This document shows positions 23,178-29,397 of a DNA stretch of 41,289 nt, piece by piece. The notes under the pieces were generated by a model. The model did no database searches and had not been told where the DNA came from. It saw nothing but the letters and a program-made list of their open reading frames with translations. Origin of the DNA: a virus. A program made the position numbers and the translations under genes. The stretch is from the IMG/VR virus record IMGVR_UViG_3300037262_000047, positions 1 to 41,289 of that record. One strand, written 5' to 3'. Numbering within the stretch: the first letter of the stretch is position 1; the number at the start of each line of letters is the position of its first letter.

Positions 23178-25550
23178 TTACGCGGGCCTGGGCGTCTGGC
23201 ATTTGATGCAGTACTCCTTGCCCGCAATCGTAACCCAGAACGTGCAGCCGCACACGCAGACATCGTGCGAGACGCCGGCAACGTCGATCCGCTCACCCGG
23301 CTGGCTCATTCCTGGCACAAGCCCGGCCGTTTGAGCCGCTTTGCCCTGATCCTTCACGAAGCCCGCCCAGCCATCGGTCCCGCTCGCCAACTCCGTCACC
23401 GCCCAGACCATCGCGTCCATCCGGTCGGGCGAGTCCTCGTCCGTCTTTGGATTCCAGCTCGTGGCCTGGTCTTCGAGCGTAGCAAACATGCCGTGGTGAT
23501 GCACCCGGCCCTGCTCGTAGAGCGCGGAAACGGGCTCGGCGCGGATCACCTTGCCGCGGCTCGCGGTCACCTTTTTGTAAGCTACGTTCGCATCCACAGC
23601 CCGGATGAGCGCCTCGATCATGTCGCCGCCGTTGTTGGTCTCAGCGACCAGGCGATCGGCCTGCAGGCGGAAGTAGAGCCGCACCGCGGCCATCGCTGCC
23701 TCTTGCGGCGTGTAGATAGCCGACTCGTCGGCCAGGATGTAGAAGTGCGCCGGGTCGCGGCCGTCCTGCCCAGCAGCGACGATGCCCCACTCATCCGATT
23801 CCTCGTTCGACGTCGTCGCCGGATCCACAGCGATCACGATCCGGACCAGCGGCGGAAGCTTCATCACCCTGGCGCCCTCGATGTCGCCCAGGTGGAAGAG
23901 CGCGCCCGGATTGTCGTCGAGGATCTCGGCGAGCAGCTCCTGCCGGCCGAGCCGGGTGTTTTCGTACTTCGCGATGATCTTCCGATAGAAGCCGACGGCA
24001 AGATTCGAGCGGTTCTCGTAGGTCGTTCCGCGCGTGATGGCGGTGGTCTCTTCCTTGACCAGCGTGCGAATCAGCTTCGTCGGCCGCGGCGTCGTCGTGG
24101 CCACCGTCTGCGGGTTCTTGCCCAGGCGGAGGCCGAATTGAGCCTGATCCCAGGCGTCGGTGTCGTAGCGCCATGAATTATGCACGAGTATGCCGTTCGC
24201 GAAGTACTCCTCTTCACCCTCAACCGAGAGATTGAAGACCGCTCTGCGCATCGGCAATGTGCAGACGCCCTTTACGATATTCGACGCCGCATTTTCTAGA
24301 GCAACAGATCGTGCGCGGGTCGGACGCCTTGAAAGATTCACAGCAAATCGCGCACTTCCTTGGAGGCTTTGGCGACCGGTCTTTCTTTGGCCGATTCCGT
24401 TGGCGACCTCTACTTTCCTCGGGGAACCGCTTCCGACGATCAGCGGCCCTGCATTTCGGTGAGCAGAACTTTGCGCGCGTTCCTGTCGAGGAGAAAGACT
24501 TGCCGCAGTGCGGGCACTTGCAAACATGCGGCTCTTTCTTTCGCCACTCTTCGCGCCTTCGCGATGCCTGTTTTTCCCTTGTTCCAAAGGAACGGTGCGC
24601 CTGATGTTTGCGCAGATGCTCGCTCCTGGTAAGCGCCTCGAGATTCGAGGGATCGTTGTTCGTTTTGCAGAAGTCGATGTGATGAACGTCATAGCCGCGC
24701 GGGATCGGCCCATGGACGGAGCGGTACACTGCCCGGTGAAGTTGCTCGCCACGCCTGTTGCAGAAATATCCCCCGTTGAGCCACCAGCGACGTCCGCCCC
24801 ATACGATGCTCTGCTTTGATCCCATTGTTTTATCGTATCGCCAGAGCGCACCGACGACAAGGGAATAAAACCCTTACCTTCAATAAAAACTGGGTGGTTA
24901 CCAGTGCCTACTAAACGCCTTCCATTCAGGAGAGAAAGTTCCAAGACCTCAGCCTCGGGGGCGCTCATCCACGCATCCGTCACGCGTCGCAGGCCGACGC
25001 GTGTCCACACCAGATCACCAGCTTCAACGCGGTCGATGCGCTGCTGCCCGTTCTCGGTTTCCACTAGCGATTCACCAACTACGCATGCCGGCTCGTCGCA
25101 CCAAAGCTTTTCACTTTGTTTCCCGCGGAGACGGTTGGGCTCCTCGGCCGAGAACAGCAGCGAGCGCGCACCGTTGGGCCACTCCAGGCGACGCTTCGAC
25201 ACGCGATACACCGGGCGCTCGTCGTTCGGGCAAACGGCCAGGATGCCCGATTCGCCTTCGACCATCACGTCGCGCAAGTCGTCGACGGTGGGCGCGATGA
25301 AGTTGACGCGGTTGAATCCCTGCTTGATCCACTGCCGGCACATCTCGGCTCCGACGCGCGTCTTGCCGTAGCCGCGGCCGGCGAGAATCAGCCAGGTGGC
25401 CCAATCCCAGATTGGCGGCGTTTGATTGGGCCGGGCCCAGCTCGACCAGTCGTAAACGAGCGCGTGGAGCTCAGCGTCGGTGAGCGTCGACAGCTGCTCA
25501 CTGAACCGTGGGCTTGACCTCAGCTGTTCCAGAACCGAGCAGTTTTCCAA
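23178..25550 (-). CDS. Large terminase subunit interrupted by an intein
   Basis: A 790-codon frame started by TTG 25550, preceded by AGGAG (25559-25555). Walker A is LILAGRGYGKTRVG (54-67). Walker B (KLWCDEPA, 148-155) is split from the rest by the intein at 156-458. The mature terminase would be 487 residues. The nuclease domain follows (IVIAVDPATTSNEESDEWG; RLVAETNNGGDM; DSPDRMDAMVWA), giving the acidic residues of the RNase H-like fold. The extreme C-terminus adds a four-Cys ribbon (CVCGC...CIKC). The enzyme cuts and pumps DNA through the portal. Splicing must occur for ATPase function because the intein separates Walker B from the rest of the motor domain. Confidence 0.93.
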   Translation of the reverse strand: MENCSVLEQLRSSPRFSEQLSTLTDAELHALVYDWSSWARPNQTPPIWDWATWLILAGRGYGKTRVGAEMCRQWIKQGFNRVNFIAPTVDDLRDVMVEGESGILAVCPNDERPVYRVSKRRLEWPNGARSLLFSAEEPNRLRGKQSEKLWCDEPACVVGESLVETENGQQRIDRVEAGDLVWTRVGLRRVTDAWMSAPEAEVLELSLLNGRRLVGTGNHPVFIEGKGFIPLSSVRSGDTIKQWDQSRASYGADVAGGSTGDISATGVASNFTGQCTAPSMGRSRAAMTFITSTSAKRTTIPRISRRLPGASICANIRRTVPLEQGKNRHREGAKSGERKSRMFASARTAASLSPRQERAQSSAHRNAGPLIVGSGSPRKVEVANGIGQRKTGRQSLQGSARFAVNLSRRPTRARSVALENAASNIVKGVCTLPMRRAVFNLSVEGEEEYFANGILVHNSWRYDTDAWDQAQFGLRLGKNPQTVATTTPRPTKLIRTLVKEETTAITRGTTYENRSNLAVGFYRKIIAKYENTRLGRQELLAEILDDNPGALFHLGDIEGARVMKLPPLVRIVIAVDPATTSNEESDEWGIVAAGQDGRDPAHFYILADESAIYTPQEAAMAAVRLYFRLQADRLVAETNNGGDMIEALIRAVDANVAYKKVTASRGKVIRAEPVSALYEQGRVHHHGMFATLEDQATSWNPKTDEDSPDRMDAMVWAVTELASGTDGWAGFVKDQGKAAQTAGLVPGMSQPGERIDVAGVSHDVCVCGCTFWVTIAGKEYCIKCQTPRPA
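24177..25085 (-). mobile_element. Intein in the large terminase
   Basis: 303 residues (terminase codons 156-458). The first residue is Cys (CVVGESLVETENG, block A), block B contains GTGNHPVFIEGKGFIPL with His219, and the end is EEEYFANGILVHN (blocks F and G) followed by Ser as the +1 nucleophile, so all class 1 splicing residues are present. Insertion is right after the Walker B acidic pair, a conserved site favoured by inteins. The roughly 200 codons between the splicing halves have no endonuclease in this frame. They read as Arg/Ser-rich sequence because the DNA encodes an HNH protein in the -1 frame. Confidence 0.9.
24220..24825 (-). CDS. HNH homing endonuclease nested out of frame inside the intein
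   Basis: 201 residues from ATG 24825, in the -1 frame relative to the terminase/intein frame. The N-terminus WGGRRWWLNGGYFCNRRGEQ is the usual lead-in of phage HNH proteins. The nuclease core is GPIPRGYDVHHIDFCKTNND with His48-His49, Asn61 and His70. Two four-Cys zinc fingers follow (CPHC...CSPKC; CAIC...CSRKC, about 104-125 and 158-179). It fills exactly the space between the N- and C-terminal splicing halves. No clear ribosome site precedes ATG (upstream GATAAAACA), so translation could depend on coupling or slippage. Presumably it mobilises the intein. Confidence 0.85.
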   Translation of the reverse strand: MGSKQSIVWGGRRWWLNGGYFCNRRGEQLHRAVYRSVHGPIPRGYDVHHIDFCKTNNDPSNLEALTRSEHLRKHQAHRSFGTREKQASRRREEWRKKEPHVCKCPHCGKSFSSTGTRAKFCSPKCRAADRRKRFPEESRGRQRNRPKKDRSPKPPRKCAICCESFKASDPRTICCSRKCGVEYRKGRLHIADAQSGLQSLG

Positions 25551-25866
25551 TGAGCTCCTCGCGGTCGACCGGCGCGAACAAAGGCTCGCCGCCCTTGCCG
25601 GTCAGTTCCTGCTTATCGCTTTGTCCGAGCAGGTTTTTACCGAGCCAGATTAGCATCGTCACGTTGCCGGCGACGGCGAGCTCAAATTGCTTGCGGCGAA
25701 GACTGCTTTTGGCGTTCTCAAGGCCGTCGAAGTACGCCTCAGCATAGCGGCGCTGAATGGTGTCGGGCGAGCAGCCGAGGATGACAGCGCACTCGGCTTG
25801 GGTCAGACCGAACGAGGCCAGTTTCGTCAGTTCTGCTTCGTCGATTTCGACTTTGTGCGCGGGCAT
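25498..25866 (-). CDS. Small terminase subunit
   Basis: A 122-residue protein. Residues 13-42 (LTKLASFGLTQAECAVILGC, SPDTIQRRYA) form a helix-turn-helix that should bind the packaging site. The C-terminal half (RRKQFELAVAGNVTMLIWLGKNLLGQSDK) is the usual oligomerisation segment of TerS proteins. It overlaps the large terminase start by 53 bases; the TerL ribosome site lies inside its coding region, implying coupling. It recognises phage DNA and stimulates TerL. Confidence 0.87.
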   Translation of the reverse strand: MPAHKVEIDEAELTKLASFGLTQAECAVILGCSPDTIQRRYAEAYFDGLENAKSSLRRKQFELAVAGNVTMLIWLGKNLLGQSDKQELTGKGGEPLFAPVDREELIGKLLGSGTAEVKPTVQ

Positions 25867-25870
25867 GTGG

Positions 25871-26446
25871 CTATTCTATGGGAACTTCAGCCAGCCGTTT
25901 CATGTCCTCAAGAGCAACGGCGTTGGAATCGTAGAACCGCACTGGGTTGATCTTGAAGCCGGGCGCGCTGGCATCGTAAATCTTCATCGCTGCCAGTTCC
26001 CAATTGAAGAATTCCTCCAGACGGCGCCCTTCTTCGCCTGCCAGCGCAATCACCCATCCAGCACGGCAGTGTGTATTAGCGCAAGTGTGGACGTTTTCCA
26101 TGGCCAGCGAACCAGGACGCGATGCGGCGGCATATACGGCCTTGTGGATGTCGGGAATGATCGGAACCGTCGGCGGTCCAAACTCGCCCTTTTTAACACT
26201 CTCGATGGGACTGGCGTTCTCTAAGCCCGAGCAGCGCGAACAGTCCGAACAGTCCGAACAGCCCGAACAGTCCGAACAGTCCCAGCAGCGCGAACAGCCC
26301 GAACAGTCCGAACAGCCCGAACAGTCCCAGCAGTTCAAGCAGCCTTGGCAGTTTTTGAGGCTGTCGAGCGCGGTCTGCGCTGCTGAGCGCGTGCCGAAGT
26401 ATTCCACCGAGCAGCGATTACGGTCGGCGTCTTCAATCCAGGTCAT
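25871..26446 (-). CDS. Cysteine-triplet-repeat protein with phage-type C-terminal domain
   Basis: A 191-residue protein with a good ribosome site (AAGGAG, seven bases before ATG 26446). After an N-terminal segment come 14 consecutive C-x-x triplets (about residues 34-75: CWDCSGCSDCSGCSRCWDC and so on), a cysteine every third residue. The C-terminal domain (about 97-190: IPDIHKAVYAAASRPGSLAM, HTCANTHCRAGWVIALAG, PVRFYDSNAVALEDMKRLAE) is one I recognise from other phages, function unknown. The dense cysteines suggest metal or Fe-S binding, or a disulfide-free rod. It lies just upstream of the terminase genes. Confidence 0.75.
   Translation of the reverse strand: MTWIEDADRNRCSVEYFGTRSAAQTALDSLKNCQGCLNCWDCSGCSDCSGCSRCWDCSDCSGCSDCSDCSRCSGLENASPIESVKKGEFGPPTVPIIPDIHKAVYAAASRPGSLAMENVHTCANTHCRAGWVIALAGEEGRRLEEFFNWELAAMKIYDASAPGFKINPVRFYDSNAVALEDMKRLAEVPIE
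26232..26357. repeat. Tandem 9-bp repeats encoding C-x-x triplets
   Basis: Fourteen consecutive 9-base units of the form CAGTCCGAA or CAGCCCGAA (plus strand), with drifted units at the right end. On the minus strand each encodes Cys plus two residues. In-frame expansion and contraction would change the number of cysteine triplets without breaking the frame. There are no spacers, so it is not a CRISPR array. Confidence 0.9.
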
Positions 26447-26610
26447 GATCCGGCTCCTTTTTTAGCTCTGCCGCAGATTGGTTTCACAACGGCAGGTGAA
26501 TTTGGCGCATTAGCGATGCGCGTAAGTCGTTTAGATTTGCGGGGGGATGATGCTCGGTAGGCGTTGCGTCCTCGCCCCTTCACTCGCGAGCGGCTCGGTG
26601 CGCCTAGCAT
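26443..26610 (-). CDS. Possible small basic protein
   Basis: 55 residues from ATG 26610 (MLGAPSRSRVKGRGRNAYRA...), ending in ATGA overlap with the cysteine-repeat gene (26443-26446). AGGTGG precedes the ATG by four bases. The sequence is very basic and low in hydrophobics, so chance coding is possible; the ATGA coupling is the main support. Another short frame (ATG 26711, MIVSRFQIYCDGDHGIP...) overlaps this stretch and could be a decayed gene. Confidence 0.35.
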   Translation of the reverse strand: MLGAPSRSRVKGRGRNAYRASSPRKSKRLTRIANAPNSPAVVKPICGRAKKGAGS

Positions 26611-26707
26611 ACGCCCACCTGTCAAGGCGAAATTGTGGATTTCGCGATTGGCCTTCTCATCGGGATTCCATGGTCGCCGTCGCAGTAAATCTGGAATCGA
26701 GAGACGA

Positions 26708-26878
26708 TCATGCGGCTTGCTCCGATTCTTCGAGGCCTTTCGCAAGGGCGCGAATGGCTTTCCGGATGACGGCCACGTTCGTGAGCGGCCCGTCGATTGG
26801 CTCCAGCTTCGCCTTGATCTTCTGGAGCAGGGCGACTTCGTCAAGGGAGAGATTGAAGGTGATGCGGCTCAGTTGCAT
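26708..26878 (-). CDS. Small ribbon-helix-helix-like regulator candidate
   Basis: 56 residues: MQLSRITFNLSLDEVALLQK, then LTNVAVIRKAIRALAKGL. A short N-terminal strand, a first helix and a second helix entered by a turn match the Arc/CopG/MetJ size and pattern. It is the first leftward gene, facing the AT-rich divergent control region, where an early repressor would be expected. No strong ribosome site is visible upstream of ATG 26878. The fold is inferred from pattern only. Confidence 0.6.
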   Translation of the reverse strand: MQLSRITFNLSLDEVALLQKIKAKLEPIDGPLTNVAVIRKAIRALAKGLEESEQAA

Positions 26879-26880
26879 GA

Positions 26881-26945
26881 CACTAAAGTAGCATAGAATC
26901 CATTAGTGCAATTACATTTTTTACTTGCGTTCGCACATACTATGC
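26881..26945. promoter_or_regulatory. Inverted-repeat elements in the divergent control region
   Basis: Two nested inverted pairs lie in this AT-rich stretch: CACTAA (26881-26886) with TTAGTG (26903-26908), and GCATAG (26891-26896) with CTATGC (26940-26945). They flank the start of the leftward regulator gene and the predicted rightward promoter, so they are operator candidates for the ribbon-helix-helix-like protein. Short pairs can arise by chance. Confidence 0.35.
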
Positions 26946-26953
26946 ACCATAAT
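26925..26953 (+). promoter_or_regulatory. Predicted early rightward promoter
   Basis: TTGCGT (26925-26930) and CATAAT (26948-26953) are separated by 17 bases, a good sigma-70-type match in the only strongly AT-rich intergenic region. The first rightward gene starts at 26996 behind AAGGGAG. The promoter would drive the whole plus-strand block. Confidence 0.6.
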
Positions 26954-26995
26954 CATTACAGATCAAACGGCCTGACACGCCGGAAAGGGAGCAAA

Positions 26996-27184
26996 ATGAC
27001 AACTCTGACAACGCTTGAGATCGTAGCTGGAATTGACGCTGCGGTCGCCATCCTTGCCCAAAAACGCGCCGAAACGGTTCGCGGGAACGTGGTTGTTTAC
27101 CTGAAGGTTGCACACGCCGAAGCGCATCTCGCGAAAGAGGTCGAGCAGTTGCTTGCGCCTGAGCCTGAACCGGAGGTGCTCTAA
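26996..27184 (+). CDS. Small early protein, first gene of the rightward operon
   Basis: 62 residues from ATG 26996 behind AAGGGAG. The upstream in-frame ATG at 26906 lies inside the predicted promoter and is rejected. The protein is one long amphipathic helix pair (LEIVAGIDAAVAILAQKRAE, LKVAHAEAHLAKEVEQLL). It ends in TAATG overlap with the next gene. A regulatory or host-takeover role fits the position, but no family was recognised. Confidence 0.72.
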   Translation: MTTLTTLEIVAGIDAAVAILAQKRAETVRGNVVVYLKVAHAEAHLAKEVEQLLAPEPEPEVL

Positions 27185-27456
27185 TGTACGAGCGCGACCC
27201 GAATCATGATCGAGCCCTTCAGGCCTACCTCGAACTGAATGAGAGCCGCGCACGCGCTCAGGCTGCTGCGGACCGGCTTTACGACCGCGGTTTCTACGGC
27301 CTGCAGCGCGCACTGGCCACAGTCAGCCCCAACTTCAAGCCCTGCGGTGACGCGCAGGGCAAACCTCTGGCCAGTCCCTCCCTTGGACAGCCTGAGCCCG
27401 CTGGCGTCACCAGTCGGTCCGGTGGGCAAGCCGGATCCGCCAAGGGGCAGCAATGA
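27184..27456 (+). CDS. Small early protein of unknown function
   Basis: A 90-residue protein starting in TAATG overlap with the previous gene and ending in ATGA overlap with the PAP2 gene. The N-terminal half is helical and charged (HDRALQAYLELNESRARAQA, ADRLYDRGFYGLQRAL). The C-terminal half is Gly/Pro/Ser-rich, probably disordered. Its coupling to the PAP2 gene suggests joint use. Function unknown. Confidence 0.68.
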   Translation: MYERDPNHDRALQAYLELNESRARAQAAADRLYDRGFYGLQRALATVSPNFKPCGDAQGKPLASPSLGQPEPAGVTSRSGGQAGSAKGQQ

Positions 27457-28193
27457 GCACCGCGATCCTCACGCTGCCCCGTCGGCGCTTCTCAGACTCC
27501 GATCTGCTCCTGATCTTGATTTGGGGCGCAATGCTCACCCTGAGCGTGGCCATGCCCAACCTGCACGGCCTGCTGCCGATCCTCGGCGCGGGCGGCGTCC
27601 TGATCCTGCGCAGCGCGATTGGCGAGCCGGATTCGAGCGGGTTGGTGCTCGCTGTCCTGATGCCGGTGTTCGGCGTGGCTTCCGGGTTCGCGTTCAACGC
27701 GGTGACCAAACTTACGCCCTTAACGTATGACGTTCAACTGGCTCGGCTAGACATGGGAGTCGCGCCGTGGGTCCGGTCGTTCGCCCTCTCCCAGGGCTGG
27801 ATCATGGCGCTTCTGGTGACAGCGTATAAGGCGCTGCCCGAGACCATCCTGATCGCCGTTGCCTTCACCGCGGCCAGGACGCGACGCAAGCTGATCGGCG
27901 CGATGTACCTGGGAAGCTTCCTCTGCCTGGTTTGGTACCTGATCCTGCCGGCGGTCGGACCAGCGCACGTGGGCGACCCGAGCGCGCCGCGCAACTGTAT
28001 GCCGTCGATGCACCTGACCTGGGCGCTGCTGATGTACACGAACTCGCGCGGCTGGATGCGCTGGCCGACGGGAGCGTTTGTGGGATTGACAGCACTGGCC
28101 ACGCTGGCCACGGGCGAGCATTACCTGCCCGACCTGATCGCGGCGTTGCCGTGGGCCTGGACGCTGAACCGGCTGGCTGCGAGGTTCGCATGA
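27453..28193 (+). CDS. PAP2-superfamily membrane phosphatase/phosphotransferase
   Basis: A 246-residue integral membrane protein with about six hydrophobic helices. The PAP2 (PAP2_3 type) signatures are present: MPSMH (183-187, the PSxH-type motif with His187) and GEHYLPD (221-227, the second His at 223 and Asp227). Enzymes of this superfamily remove or exchange phosphate on lipids such as phosphatidic acid, undecaprenyl pyrophosphate or inositol lipids. Such enzymes are rarely seen in phages. It is coupled by ATGA on both sides to small proteins, one with a membrane helix. Early expression suggests envelope remodelling, superinfection exclusion or interference with cell-wall lipid carriers (inference). 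Substrate unknown. Confidence 0.8.
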   Translation: MSTAILTLPRRRFSDSDLLLILIWGAMLTLSVAMPNLHGLLPILGAGGVLILRSAIGEPDSSGLVLAVLMPVFGVASGFAFNAVTKLTPLTYDVQLARLDMGVAPWVRSFALSQGWIMALLVTAYKALPETILIAVAFTAARTRRKLIGAMYLGSFLCLVWYLILPAVGPAHVGDPSAPRNCMPSMHLTWALLMYTNSRGWMRWPTGAFVGLTALATLATGEHYLPDLIAALPWAWTLNRLAARFA

Positions 28194-28375
28194 ATCACGA
28201 AGATCTGGATCGCTTCGGCGAGGAATTACAGGTGCGCTGGGAAATCGAGGAGGCAGAGCGCAAGCGATTCGCGCAAGCTGCAGGCCGGCTGCACCCGGTG
28301 TGGAGTTGGGCAGTGATCGGGATGCTGGTGGCCACCGCCATCGTCTACTTTTTGAAGTCGAAAGGACTCTTATGA
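28190..28375 (+). CDS. Small single-pass membrane protein coupled to the PAP2 gene
   Basis: 61 residues from ATG 28190 in ATGA overlap with the PAP2 stop. A charged N-terminal helix (MNHEDLDRFGEELQVRWEIE) is followed by one membrane helix near the C-terminus (SWAVIGMLVATAIVYFLKSK), so it is a C-tail-anchored protein with a cytoplasmic coiled segment. It could partner the PAP2 enzyme. It ends in ATGA with the next mini-frame. Confidence 0.7.
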   Translation: MNHEDLDRFGEELQVRWEIEEAERKRFAQAAGRLHPVWSWAVIGMLVATAIVYFLKSKGLL

Positions 28376-28446
28376 TCGACAATCTCGAAATCGCGGTGCG
28401 CGTGGTTTGCGGGCTCGCGCGGTGGATTTGGGACGGTGCCCGATGA
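28372..28446 (+). CDS. Possible 24-residue micro-protein
   Basis: MIDNLEIAVRVVCGLARWIW plus DGAR. It begins in ATGA overlap with the preceding stop and ends in ATGA overlap with the next start, so a terminating ribosome would pass it. The sequence is an amphipathic, Trp-containing helix. It could be a real membrane-active peptide or only a relay for translation. Confidence 0.45.
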   Translation: MIDNLEIAVRVVCGLARWIWDGAR

Positions 28447-28637
28447 CTGACCAGACGATCACAAACCCGGCCCCGACTGACTCTGAGCCTTCGGCAGCGC
28501 TGCTTTGGGCCAAGGCCCGCGTCGCCGGCATGGAGATCGCAGCCGCCCAGGGCGACATGCTGGTGTACCTGCTGGCCGATGCGTACATCGAGGGCGCGCT
28601 CGTCGTCGCCAAACAACTGAGGCAGCCCCATGACTGA
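28443..28637 (+). CDS. Small helical early protein
   Basis: 64 residues from ATG 28443 (ATGA overlap upstream); the longer frame from 28407 starts inside the micro-frame and is rejected. A disordered Thr/Pro-rich N-terminus is followed by a helical region (LLWAKARVAGMEIAAAQGDM, LVYLLADAYIEGALVVAKQL). It overlaps the ERF gene by eight bases. Function unknown. Confidence 0.65.
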   Translation: MTDQTITNPAPTDSEPSAALLWAKARVAGMEIAAAQGDMLVYLLADAYIEGALVVAKQLRQPHD

Positions 28638-29397
28638 CACCTCGATCGAGACCACGAAACCAGCGGCCTTGCAGCCGATGGGCCCGATGGAGATGATTCA
28701 GACGGCCTTTCGCAAGGCAATCGAGGACGGCGGCGCTGCTGCCCTGGCCGTTGCCAAAGAAATCCTCGAGCAGATGGAGAAACAGCGCGATTACGAGAGC
28801 AGGGAGCGGTTCAACGCGTCGCTGCTGCGCATCCAGCGTTCGATCAAACCCATCCTCAAGAGCGGCCAGGGCGAGAAGCCAGGGCAGCGATACGCGCTGA
28901 TCGAAGACATCGACGCCGCGCTCAATCCGCTACTTGAGAAAGAGGCCATGACCCTCAGCTTCGAGCCAAGCATCAGCGAGAAACCGAACTTCATCGTAGT
29001 CACGGCTGTGCTGGCCCAGGGAGCCTACGAGCGCCGCTATCCGCTGGAGATGCCAGCCGACGGATCGGGGCCAAAGGGCGGCCAGGTCATGACGCGCACG
29101 CACGCCACTGGAAGCGCGATGACCTATGCCAAGCGATACCTCAAAAATTTCATCTTCGACCTGCAGTTCAAGCAGCGAGACGATGACGGCAACAAGGCCG
29201 GCGGCAAGCAGGTCGGCTCGCTCGATGAGAGGGAATTCATCAGGCACCGGGACAACATCGATAACGCCAAGGACCAGGCGGAATTGAAAACTCTCTATTT
29301 CGCCGCAACCGATGCCGCCACCGAGGTCGGCGACGTGGCCTCGGGCAACGCCTTTCTGACCGCCAAAAACAAGCGCTTCAAGGAGCTGAGCAAATGA
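28630..29397 (+). CDS. ERF-family single-strand annealing protein
   Basis: A 255-residue protein. The ERF core is visible at about 45-190: DYESRERFNASLLRIQRSIK, GQRYALIEDIDAALNPLLEK, then a Gly-rich strand region and TGSAMTYAKRYLKNFIFDL, the conserved YAKRY signature. The C-terminus is charged and helical. ERF proteins coat and anneal single-stranded DNA in phage recombination and circularisation. It works with the YqaJ-type exonuclease two genes downstream, a standard exonuclease/annealing pair. The intervening coiled-coil gene overlaps its stop by ATGA. Confidence 0.9.
   Translation: MTDTSIETTKPAALQPMGPMEMIQTAFRKAIEDGGAAALAVAKEILEQMEKQRDYESRERFNASLLRIQRSIKPILKSGQGEKPGQRYALIEDIDAALNPLLEKEAMTLSFEPSISEKPNFIVVTAVLAQGAYERRYPLEMPADGSGPKGGQVMTRTHATGSAMTYAKRYLKNFIFDLQFKQRDDDGNKAGGKQVGSLDEREFIRHRDNIDNAKDQAELKTLYFAATDAATEVGDVASGNAFLTAKNKRFKELSK

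Noticed and set aside
26232-26357. CRISPR-like array
   Set aside because: 9-base units without spacers, inside a coding gene.
26581-26640. Minus-strand promoter from TTGACA near 26627
   Set aside because: The only AT-rich -10-like hexamer is eight bases away, too close for a normal promoter.
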